Assembly: GCA_948099385.1 (NCBI GenBank)
Contig: CANUEZ040000020.1
Location: 6,170,501 to 6,234,500 of the forward strand
DNA: 64,000 nucleotides
DNA from: Fasciola hepatica
Lineage: Eukaryota > Platyhelminthes > Trematoda > Plagiorchiida > Fasciolidae
Direction of reading: 5' to 3'
Positions 27,470-37,599 of the stretch are shown one piece after another. The notes under the pieces are model-generated. The model was not told the DNA's origin. It ran no database searches and worked only from the letters and a program-made list of their open reading frames with translations. The position numbers and the translations under genes are program-made. Within the stretch, counting starts at the first letter, position 1. Every line of letters starts with the position of its first letter.

Positions 27470-30400
27470 GCCGGAACACGCGGTATTCTGATTCGGCTAC
27501 CCTAGTATTTATTGACCGGGCCCGAATTCGCCTAAACTCGGTGATTAGACGAGAACCTGTGTTTCAAAGGTGATATATTCGCGGTGATGAATGTACCGTA
27601 AGAATGCTCCATTTGAAAAATCTCGGAATGCACTTATCTGTTCAATAAATCAAGGTGGAAGCCAAAAACCTTACACGCAGAACTGAGTCCGGGACTTTGC
27701 ACTGATGGGTCACGGATGACTTCTATATGTGATATATTGTAATCTTTTCAATAATTATTCCTGATCTTATTTGGGATTGATCTTACAATACCCACCAAAA
27801 AGAATCTGTTCAGAAGATCATACCAAATATTTGCATGGAACATGTAAAGCAATGTCATAAAAAATAGTCTACGACTAACATAAGTAGATAAACTCGAAAG
27901 CCGTGCCATTTTGTAATATCGTATTCAGTCTCTAGTGGGTCCTTCGGTTTGATCTGATGAACTGTACTAAACTTTGTTCCATCATTCAAATCTGGTTTAT
28001 TTAGATAGGTTGGCATCGAAATTTAGCACGGTCTTAACCATACAACACCGGAAATATTTTGTTCGTTAGTTTTTCAAGTGACGCTGCTTTTACGGAGTAC
28101 GGGAGTTCAACAGGCAGATCCCACGGCTTTCGTGCTGCTAACTTCTATTCTGAGCCATGCCAGTAAAAGTCGCCAAACCAACGACAGTTCTCACTCTTGG
28201 TCCCAGACAAACGGGCGGGAAGCACTAACAGAAATCAATACCGATGCTAGCACATTCATACCCCTGTGCCAGATCAAGGCTTGAACACAGGGCCGCTTCT
28301 TGAACCTGTACTTTGAAAGTTATCATAGGGTACGATAATTTGTGTATAAAGCAGGGATGCGCAAAACATATCTGATCCTTCGGGCACAGTGGAGAATATA
28401 TACTCCAAAAAAGGACGACTATCCGCACCCAACACAGGACAAGAAAACTCGGTACAACTTACCCGACATTTCCACCAGACGAGACCAGTGTTCCAGAGAA
28501 TTAGATTGTGAGGCATAGACAGCCGCTGAGCATTCCCAAAGTGGAGTTTTCAGATCTAGCAGTCGTAAACCAAACCACTACTAACCACGGCTTCTTACAC
28601 CTACCCCTCCCCCCGCTAAGAAAATCAGATATCATGGCAGTGCCGCAGTAGCCTTAGGTCATCGAAGCTGTTCTAGATCTCTATTCGTGTTGTAATCTCC
28701 TCCCAGTACCACCTCCAGCGGTAGACAAATCTCCGAGTTACTTACAACTTTCCAACACTCCCAGATGATTACCACATGAAGTCATTGCAAGAGTAGTCTA
28801 CAGCCAGTCTTTCAAAAGTACTTTACAATTGGGAGGCCCAACGTGCATACGGTATCTGGATACCCTAATTTCAAACTGCTTCTATGTTCTCACTTAATAA
28901 GGTGGTGTTACTGGCAAAGCCAGCGATGCAACTTAAATGGGCTTCGCAAAGGCACCTTGATTGGTCAGAGCTGACCTAATTCAGCTTTGAAATCTCATGA
29001 CAGAATTGCAACATCGGCCCTGCCCACCTTAAGCCAGAGCTTGGTTAGCTTCCAGTATAAATGGTTCTTCAAAATAAAAGACAAAAGTGCAGCTTTAAGC
29101 GATTTATATCCGGGACGATTTCCTAATTATTATTCATCACTGGAACTGCCATATCAATGAAAGTAACTGTTCATCGAATGTTAGTACCGTAGTGGATTTA
29201 TTTTTATTCTTATTGTTCATTTTATACACAATGTTTTTACCCCTGAGTTATTTTAAATGTTCTGTTCTTCAGTTATGACAACATTCAGAAGAATAAGGTT
29301 TTGGTAATTGCACCTGCGCTACAATCTTTGAGGTATTTGCTTGGGTGGTAAAATAATTGTTTAATTGGGACGAAGACTGCTCATGTTCTACGAATTTATC
29401 GGACAGGCTGCGCACAATCAACCACATGAATGGATCCGGTCTGACAACACTTCCTCAGCGCCCACACCAAAGTCCACACCGATGACATGAAGACTAGAAG
29501 CAACAGCTTGAGAACTGCTGCAAAAGCACGAGGGGATTATCCCAGAAGGATTCAATATAGGCAAAAATGAAGTAGGAAAAACTGGGTATTGAATTCCAGT
29601 CCTCTGGATGCCACACAGTTCACTTACAAGACTGTAAGGCTTACAGCTCGAATCCGTCTGTTCTTACTGTGAGCGTTAGGATTCACATGCCAAAAGTGGC
29701 TCGTTTGAATAGGCACCGAGGATGATATAGGACATCGGCCAGTGATGACATGTTCAGTGAGACGTGGAATTTAGATGCGGAAGGCCGTGAGAGAGAACTG
29801 GAACGGGATTTCCACTGTAGGCAATGCCGCTAGTACAAAGAACCGAAGTTTACCTTTGACTTGGCAAAATGTGAAAATAAGGGAATAAAAGCGAAGGGGC
29901 GGGGAAAAGGTTGTACTGCATGGTGTGAGAGTGCTGTCTATCGTTGGAAGACCATTCGCGTTCATGAGAGTAAGACTACTCAGAGTAAAATCTCTCATTA
30001 TTGACGACCATGTGGACTGTTTTTTACATGGTTCTCTGGTTTAGAAGGTGGTGAAGCTAACTTTATCTCGCTCGACTCTCTTGTTTTAGAGTGAGCATTT
30101 AAGTACGTCCTACAATGTAGAGTAGTTATTTCAGCTGAGCCAATTACCGATCGTACAGTTCATTCGGTTCCTCTGACAAACGCTGTCGAGCAAAATGAAT
30201 AGGACGAGAGGATACGGCCTTATTCATTGGCGGGATAAATTTGCCACTTCAGAGTGCTATCCAAGTATTTGCGTAGAGGTGAGAATGGGAGAACGCAGTC
30301 CAAGCAGGAAAAGCACCACACTCTCGAGCACCACCGCAGATTATCCCTGATTACTTATTTTGTAATCCGCAGTCTACCTTTTTCATGGCAAGCCGTTTGA

Positions 30401-31030
30401 TCGGTATTCATTCTGCTATTCATGACCTAAGGACCCGATCGGCTTTGTTTTCGAAAGTGGCATTCACAGCCGTCAGAATGGGCGCGTTTACAGGATTTTG
30501 GTCTTGATAATCCGTCAGTTTCCATCACTGATATACCTGAATTTTGTCGAAATAACAACAAAATTGGGGAAGTTTGAAAGTAGTTCCGAATTACCATTAC
30601 TATAGCTGCTGCGTCTTCCTTAAGTTGCAAAAAAAGATTAGGTCTCAATTTCAAAGCATACCGAAGTACGTAAAAAAAGACGGATTTATATGAAGTTTGT
30701 TGCCTTTATAAAATCGGTTGGAAAAATCTGAAGTTCTCCCAGTCACTTGCCAAACAATATCTATGTCCTTGAGAAAAATTGAGCAGCAATAACTGATCGG
30801 CGAAATGTGGAAAGAAATTCGAGTAAAACTTAACCTGAATTTTCTTATGCTATTTGATCTAGGTAATACTGTGAGAAGACTTTGGTGCTATGAACATTTA
30901 TGAACAGTTATGAAAAAATTGTTGGCTCTTTTTCACTGTTTATCTCGGCAGACAAGAAAGCGACGGCGTAAATGTTTTTTGATTTTTGGTGTCATGAAAT
31001 CCCGAAACAAGAGTTTTTGACCCGAAAGAG
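27470..31030. other. No supported gene; GC-richer patch at 28.08-28.55 kb
   Basis: Between 28.08 and 28.55 kb both strands hold open frames of 60-80 codons and GC rises. This could be an old repeat or exon remnants. Nothing in it was recognised. Confidence 0.5.
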
Positions 31031-31034
31031 TCAG

Positions 31035-31087
31035 CTATATATATACATATACATGTATATATGTGTATATATATATATACATTATAT
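31035..31087 (+). repeat. (TA)n-rich microsatellite with ACATG/TGTG interruptions
   Basis: About 50 bases of alternating TA with internal ACAT and TGTG units. It lies just upstream of the family D repeat and the candidate terminal exon. Confidence 0.85.
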
Positions 31088-31123
31088 GCTTGTACATGAG
31101 TGCAGTGAAAGGGATATACTCCA

Positions 31124-31200
31124 TAGCTTCAAAGGCCCACAGCATCATCAGGGATAGCCGGAAACCAGACTCGGAGACTTTTAGTGGCGAACCACATAAA
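31124..31200 (-). mobile_element. Dispersed repeat, family D, copy 1 (B-box-containing)
   Basis: It aligns over about 75 bases with 51042-51120. Shared blocks on the + strand are AGCTTCAAAGGCCCAC, GGATAGCCGGAAACCAGAC and GTGGCGAACCACA. The reverse complement contains GAGTCTGGTTTCCGGC, a possible decayed B box, so a tRNA-derived SINE on the - strand is plausible but not proven. Confidence 0.5.
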
Positions 31201-31326
31201 ATCTCAGTAGGTTTGTTGTGGTAATGAATCGCACGACAGTGGTTTGATGTTTACCATCACCACTTTGATTTTACGTGTTGTGCGTGGTAACAGTAATTTC
31301 GAGGTAGTTCATGTTTCTGTTCACAG

Positions 31327-31459
31327 AACGGAGGGATTTTCAAAGCCAACTTTTACACCGGTTGACGTTGATCTCATTGAGACTTATCTAGCTGGTGCAA
31401 TTGGTGGAACTGTTTGTAAAAGTGAGCAAGCAGACGCCCTGCTTCAAGAAAATGCATGA
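31327..31459 (+). CDS. Candidate 3'-terminal coding exon, unknown protein
   Basis: A strong splice acceptor (TTTCTGTTCACAG) precedes a frame that codes for about 43 residues and ends in TGA at 31457-31459. An AATAAA poly(A) signal follows 22 bases after the stop. The frame has a clear coding look: G or A dominates first codon positions and hydrophobic and acidic residues alternate, as in FTPVDVDLIETYL followed by AGAIGGTV. One base (A) precedes the first full codon, so the preceding exon would end after two bases of a codon. No family was recognised. Upstream exons were not identified; the immediate upstream sequence is repeat (family D and TA tract) and fits an intron. It could still be a chance frame of 43 codons. 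Confidence 0.35.
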
Positions 31460-31480
31460 CTCATCTTTGCTTCCAACACG

Positions 31481-31486
31481 AATAAA
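31481..31486 (+). terminator. Candidate poly(A) signal AATAAA
   Basis: A canonical hexamer lies 22 bases after the stop of the candidate terminal exon, with TGTTGTTGGTTG (a GU-rich element) just downstream. The hexamer is common in AT-rich DNA, so it gains weight only from its position. Confidence 0.3.
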
Positions 31487-31489
31487 CTG

Positions 31490-33200
31490 TTGTTGGTTGA
31501 AAACATTGAATGCTAAATTTTAAGCTCCAGCAAATTTACTCCAATCTTAAAATTTAAGACTAAATTTGTTTTTTTCTAATTGTTGGTCTTGCTACCTCGG
31601 TAACTCACTAAAACTGAAGTTCCTAGGTTTGTCAGCTAAACACGACCTAGGATAAAGACCAACTTTTTGTTTATTCACAATATGAACTAGACCACTGACT
31701 CATTGATTGATTAAATCATTCCGTTGTGCACTCCAAAAAAAATCCCCTGGTCTGGCTACAATCTGGGCAGTCAAAACGGATTCATCTAGTCTGCGTTGGG
31801 GATTTTTCATCTTGCAGTTTATTAAGTTTGAAACTTGTTTGTACAGAGGAAAACAAGGTAAAATATTTGAAGCTCACGGTGTTCACCCAACTGTTATCAC
31901 ATGTTTTGTTCATCTAGAAAATACAAATAAACATTGACGGAAAAGATGACAATTAGGTAGATGTTTCTTAATTTTAGAAACTTAGTTTCTCGACTCGATT
32001 GTACACGAATGATTGATCGTGGCTAAGAGGCGAGAGGAATTCAGTCTGTCGATTAAGACGAGAACGAATACAAGACGAATAGTTTTCGTGAATGTTGTTT
32101 TGCTTTCTTTGTAAATTTTGCCTAATAAAACAACATCGAAGAACTAAGAAGAAAAATGTCACGGGATAAGCAGTTTTTATCACAGATAATTTGACTTGAT
32201 ATCATGCACCAACAAGCCTCCGATTTACTCTCATGATCTACTCTGCAAATGCTTGCAAACTGGAACAATAGATACTTGCATCATCGTTCCCAAGATCAAT
32301 TCAGACCCAAACATTGTAAATTGATGATTAAAATGAATGAACATCTGTTTGCTTACTTGAAATGCAATATATGGAGACATGTGCATAGCAGAAACGGGAT
32401 ATTTTGGTTGCAGCTGCGTTCAGTTAGCAAGTTCCCGGACATCCTTTACTTGGTGATTATTGACTTTTTTGTAAACCAAACAAAATGGGTGGATCCTAGA
32501 AAATGAAGCATGTGAAAAGTATTCCATGTAAGTTATAATAATACAATAATAAAATTGCGTGCAACGTTGAACTATGAACACAGTCACATATGATTTTTTC
32601 TGCTTGGCGTAAATCAGATTAGAATTGTTTTACTTATCAACTGGTAATCCCTCAAAGGCTTTTTGGATATACAGACGTGAAAATAGGAAACAACATGTGC
32701 AGCAGATAAACAAATGAGTTTTTATGCTAAGGAACGTACGGAACACTTAAGTTTGAGATTGAGGTGGATGTGTGGTTCGTATACCTCACTTGATTGTTCA
32801 CTTTATTTGAGAATCATTTTGTCAATAAATGACCTAATGTAATAGTGAAAACACTTTAAAAACCATGACCTACCATGGAACTCAATTCAATCTTCGGTGT
32901 TTAGTAGAAACTGCCTTAAACAGTTATTAGTATGGTTGTACATACACTAATTTATCCCATGACACGACGATTTGAACTGACATTTTTCGTCAGATTAATC
33001 GATATTATTCAACAAAACTGGACTACTTAGAGTTACTCATCGGCTGTGTTGAACTTGTTGACTGACAAGCTCTTTATCATTAAAATAAATTTATTCGAAA
33101 TGGAAACTAGATGTCCGACTAAAATTACTGGATGATAATTTCGGTAAAGTAACCTCTTCTTTCCAACGATTATAATTAGCACAATACATCAAACTTTTTT
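31490..33200. other. No supported feature
   Basis: AT-rich spacer between the candidate terminal exon and the family B SINE. Frames are short and overlapping. Confidence 0.6.
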
Positions 33201-33204
33201 CCGC

Positions 33205-33426
33205 AAGGGAAGTGGTCAAGCTGTTATCTTCGTAGACTTCGGATCATAGAAACCCAGGCTTGATTCCCGTCATCGCTGGTTAATTTACCCATACGGTATC
33301 CTTTCATTGGAGGCGGCCCCCTTCCTGAGTTGTTCTACATTGTTGTATTATAAATAAATAAATAATAGTAAATAAATAAATAATAATAAATAATAAATAA
33401 ATAATAAATAATAAATGAATAAATAA
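33205..33426 (+). mobile_element. tRNA-derived SINE, family B, with (TAA/TAAA)n tail
   Basis: A tRNA-like head carries an A-box-like GTGGTCAAGCTGTTATC and a B box in GGCTTGATTCCCG. It is followed by a body containing TACCCATACGGTATCCTTTC and GGCGGCCCCCTTCC, then TTGTTGTATTATAAAT and an 80-base AT-rich tail of TAAA/TAA units. Head, body and simple tail in this order are diagnostic of a SINE. The body aligns with the copy at 27310-27465. This is the most complete SINE of the window. Confidence 0.75.
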
Positions 33427-33427
33427 G
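33347..33427 (+). repeat. (TAAA/TAA)n microsatellite tail
   Basis: About 80 bases of mixed AAAT and AAT units start directly after TTGTTGTATTA. It forms the 3' tail of the family B SINE. Such tails are replication-slippage-prone, and the length probably varies between individuals. Confidence 0.9.
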
Positions 33428-33429
33428 GT

Positions 33430-34975
33430 AGTAAAACAGTATTTTTTCAAACTGTGGTGAAATATTTTCTTCCCAGAGTGAGGATCTCCGGGACAGCTTG
33501 AACTGACCAGTATCACGTCAACACATCATGTGCTAAAGCCCCATTCGTCATCATTAGACATGTGAACTGACAACTCGCCATTTGAAAAAAGACTGGATCA
33601 TCTCGGATAAAAAAGGCATTATTTTCACTCAAAATTTCCTGCACCCTTGTTTCAATTTGCTGATGGATATCAGCGAATACCCTCTGGGCAACTGATGATT
33701 CATTGTATTGATGAAGAACCATAACCGTATTTCCCATGATTCTTATTGATAAGAAGCGAGTTGATTTCACATGATGGTTAATTTGTTGAACGAGTTCAAT
33801 TCTAGTTCCGTCAAGACATATGCTTTACAACGGTTTCAATAGTATAAAGGGCAAGAATATAAACAGCCGAAACATACTCCACTTGGGTTTTCAGAAACTT
33901 CGATTGATCTTACGTTAAACCATTGAGTTATATAAACTCAATTAACTGTGTTAACTGGATCGGGAATGAGGACATTGTACTGCGTAGACCTTTACATTAG
34001 GAGTGTCAGCGGCAAATGTTAATCGGTGATCGATCATGGAGAGAGACTGTTTATCACAAGCCACGGTAAATAAACTGTCAAAATGTTGTTTTGTAAAACA
34101 AACTGTTGCCGTTTATTATACTTCTGGATAAAAGTTAAATAAGTCATGATGGTTTTCTCTCCAAACAGTGCTATCGGAGTAACATGAAGTTCTCGTAATG
34201 CTTTTGAATTTCATTTAGAAATTTCGACGAAATGTGTCAGAGCATTATGGTTTTTGTTTATATTGATCAAAGCGAAAACTGAGTTGTCTAGTTTTTCACT
34301 ATTTCGCCTTAAGCTAGAAGACTTCTTCGTCTGATGACCGGATAAAATTTTAGTGGATTTTCTATCTGTGCTAGGAGCCGAATCTACAAAGGGCAAAATA
34401 TATATAGAAAATAATCCACTAGTAATATATTTATTTGTGGAAATATTGAGATATTTGCCATATGAACTAATCTGGAACACAACCCTTCTCGAAGTTTTAG
34501 AAATGGCAAAGAAAACAATATGAAATAATTTTTGACAGTTGAAGTCCAGTAAAGAATTAGTTCCATTGAAGCCTACAGTAGACAGGACAGATCCGATCGA
34601 TAACCCAGTGGGTTACAGAAAATCACTTGCATATAGAAAATTGACACGGACTATGGGCTTCCGATCAATATGTCAATTGGACTCATTGAACCAATGCATC
34701 AAGAACAGTGCGCAGAAGAAAAACTTCAATGTGCACTTAGCAGAAGAATGGATTATAGCAGAAATTGGTCCTCAAACCATATCATTACCGACTACGCATT
34801 TCACTTCTTGGTCTTGCTTACTCAAAACAGCAGTGCATCCTATTTCTTACGCTCTCCAGATTCATTGATTAATCAGTGTTCACGAAGCCTTCAAATATTC
34901 ATACCATTTAAGATTTTTGAAGTCAAAGAAAGGTAAAAACAATATCCCAAACGGGTGCCTCCCAACAGCATGGAT
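33430..34975. other. No firm gene; open frames at 34.54-34.94 kb
   Basis: Two overlapping + strand frames (109 and 88 codons) cover 34539-34936. Both give plausible peptides, which shows how weak frame length is as evidence here. The adjacent SINE at 34.98-35.11 kb suggests repeat-rich surroundings. Confidence 0.5.
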
Positions 34976-34979
34976 CGTA

Positions 34980-35114
34980 ATTTGGTTAAACACAAGCTTT
35001 TCATTTGATTCAAATGGTAAAATTCGTCAACCTCGACGGGATTCAAACTCACTCATGGTTGCCACCCTTGCTTTGGTACCACGACTGCTCTACCAGCTGC
35101 TCTACTAGGTCACG
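34980..35114 (-). mobile_element. tRNA-derived SINE, family A, best-preserved copy
   Basis: On the - strand the head reads CTAGTAGAGCAGCTGGTAGA (A box region), GTGGTACCAAAGCAAGGGTG, then GAGTTTGAATCCCG (B box). The body continues TCGAGGTTGACGAATTTTAC and CATTTG. A-to-B spacing is tRNA-like. It is the reference copy for the family also found at 48.1 and 48.5 kb. Confidence 0.7.
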
Positions 35115-35119
35115 CAGAA

Positions 35120-36480
35120 GATGTAAAAATAAATAAGGTAATCAACTGATCCCTATTATTTTACACAATTCATATGGGGTGTGACCACTGAATAGTTTTC
35201 CCAGAGATTAGTCTTCACTCTTTTCATACCAGAACAGCACTTTTGGTAAAGAATTTGAATAAGATGGAATCAAGCTTGGGACATTTTCTAAGTTTCGTGT
35301 GCTTTTGTGAATTGGCCGAAGTGGACCCACACTAGTTGCCACAATGGATACATATCATAGCAAAACACCGTTTTGGACACAGAAGTGTCTTCTTTGACAG
35401 TGGGCACACCAAACAGTCATATAAGTGCAAATTGTTCTGCAAAAAGATAACACGGAGTTTCAGAAAGCTGTTAGAGTTTACTTTCCTAGGAATAAAAATC
35501 CGCAAATTATTTACCTAAAAGCTAATAGCGGTTTGGCATCCAATATCACAGTGGCAGTCTCCAATGTGATTGTTTTTAATTGATGATTTTAGGTATGGAC
35601 AAGGAAATCAGTAGACACTCCAGTTGGGCTGCAGAAGACGTTGAAACGATGATTCAGTTTGAAGAACTCATATACTGTAAGTGAAGACATTTGACGCTTA
35701 CTCCTTCTACGGCGTCGATCTGGTTGATGCAGTTGTCTTTTTATGCCTTTCTGGAGTCCGATACAGGATACAGTTTCCACACTCTATATATTGACACACC
35801 AGGTTGTATGAGAATCGCGGTAATTGGACTTATCGCGATAATAAGGAAATAGGTTTAGCGGAATAGTGAACTGTTAATTAAATTGCTCACGATGTGATGG
35901 TGAGCACAGAAGAGCTTATCGTTAATAGGAGGCTGTGATTAACGCGTATTGGCCACCTCCAAACGATAACCGAGGAGACATGTTGAAGTCCAGTCCATAG
36001 GTATATGGAGCTCTATATTATATACTCGAGCTCAATCAACATTGTTATTGGTTTAAATAAGGCAATAATGGATATATTAACGGCTCTGGTATTGATTCTA
36101 CGTGAATATAACACTGACAAATGACACGGAACTCATGAAAACCTCAAAGTTCTCTCAGTAAGTTAGTTTATCCATTTACAAGACCACATTTATGTGCAAT
36201 AAAGTGTTGTGTTGATGGTCACTTCATATCCAATGTTATTGAGTTTAAACTACCATAAGACTAAAAAGGTTTGTTTAAGTGGGAGTGCATAATTGGTTCA
36301 GACTTTCTTGGATCGAAACGTGAACCAAACTGTGCGTTGTTTCCTTTGTATTTTTTCTAATTGTAACCGAAGGATTATTCTTTGTAGGGTTTGTGCGGGG
36401 CTGGATAAGGGAGATCGACAATAATAGGGTATGTTTGCAATTTTTAGGACAAAAATACCGTGTACTGTGAATAGGGAAAA
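35120..36480. other. No supported feature
   Basis: AT-rich, with short frames only. A - strand frame at 36275-36538 continues past the 36.49 kb donor but is AT-rich and unconvincing. Confidence 0.5.
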
Positions 36481-36489
36481 GTAACTTAC

Positions 36490-36583
36490 AGCTCGTCAAC
36501 AGCCTCCAGGAAACAGATGTCATACCGGCCACACACAAACACTGCTGCTTCTCCGGAATAGTTGGTCACAGATTTCAGTAAGG
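36490..36583 (-). CDS. Candidate internal exon, unknown protein
   Basis: On the - strand this 94-base stretch is near 50 percent GC, clearly above its flanks. It is bounded by AAATAG on the 5' side and by a consensus donor GTAAGT on the 3' side. Its open frame reads LLKSVTNYSGEAAVFVCGRY and continues DICFLEAVDEL. The composition is protein-like, but the length is too short to be significant alone. It lies just downstream, on the same strand, of a frame containing PWQLKSIADDSIRHLLL (36598-36760). The frames of the two segments do not join simply. Confidence 0.25.
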
Positions 36584-37377
36584 CTATTTACCTTTGCTCA
36601 AACCCAATCCCAACAACTGAGGTTTGATCTGCCTTGTAGATACTGCCTTAGTAGTAAATGCCGTATGGAATCATCGGCTATCGATTTCAACTGCCACGGG
36701 ACTAAAAACACAGCAAAGGGATCAAGCTGCGGTAACCAATTGTGTATTTCTTTGATAAGAATGCCAATTAACTTTCGTAAAACAAAAAAAATTATGTACA
36801 ATGGAAAGAAGAGAATATGGTAGAAAGAGTGCCACAGGTTCACGTAGGTAACGAGAAAATTCATTTTCTTATTTAAAGCGATGACCTCAACCAAGGAAAG
36901 TAGCTCTGATTTTACTGTTGACTAGCGAATGTTTGAGATAAAAGACGACACTCATGAACATGAGAGCAAGAACATAAATTAAAAACATCTTTTAATTTCG
37001 AAAATCGAATCCGTAAAAGCAGTAATGAAAACAAGATAACTAATGCTCAGCCAGAGACTTTCTAACTGAAACACCACCTAAAAATATGTGCTCATTGAAT
37101 CTCAGTTGCGTGGCACATGTCACTGAATTCCTGAAATTACCCAACCAGTTTAAACCATTTCCTGATCATTTAGGGTTTCCGATATAACTGCTTTGATACA
37201 CTGTATGAAAAAATCATTTTTACTGCTAGGTAACCAATAAGTCAGTTCTTAATAGGAGGTTTGCAGTCGATGAAATAAATGACAGTGAGAATGATGGAAA
37301 TGTGGGACTCCGTATCACTAATATCAGAACTGCTCCATTCGATAGAAAATATGTATAAATGTAAAAAACCAGTTACC

Positions 37378-37591
37378 TGCTGAAATTTATCCATTTCGGA
37401 TGAAATGTCCTACAAAAGATGCAAATGTACCTACGGTAGCGGTAACTCAAAATTGATTCTGGACCATCGTTCGTTACCACCCCTCGGAAGAAATTACTCG
37501 CGTTCATTACTGAGCCGTACAAGGTTAGTTGTTTACCTTTCACGCGTACTGACAATGTCACCTCGGGTTGGTGATGAATAGTTTGCGATCT
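37378..37591 (-). CDS. Candidate internal exon, unknown protein
   Basis: On the - strand TTTTAG precedes and CAG|GTAACT follows an open stretch of about 71 codons containing PEVTLSVRVKGKQLTLYGSV and NASNFFRGVVTNDG. The alternation of beta-type residues would suit an extracellular or beta-sandwich protein, but no family was recognised. It could belong to the same - strand gene as the 36.5 kb segment. The open length alone is compatible with chance. Confidence 0.22.
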
Positions 37592-37599
37592 AAAAGCCA

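Noticed and set aside
33304..33516. 70-codon - strand frame rich in I, L, Y and F
   Set aside because: It is the antisense translation of the SINE body and its TAAA/TAA tail.
34320..34350. CTGATGA motif suggesting a hammerhead ribozyme, as found in some flatworm SINEs
   Set aside because: Here and at the other CTGATGA sites (about 6000, 27955, 48793, 50443) I could not find the paired GAAA core with three helices.
34917..35108. + strand frame ending in a leucine-rich peptide, similar to one at 48.0-48.3 kb
   Set aside because: The shared peptide (PRLLYQL) comes from the antisense of the same SINE head in both places and is not a protein family.
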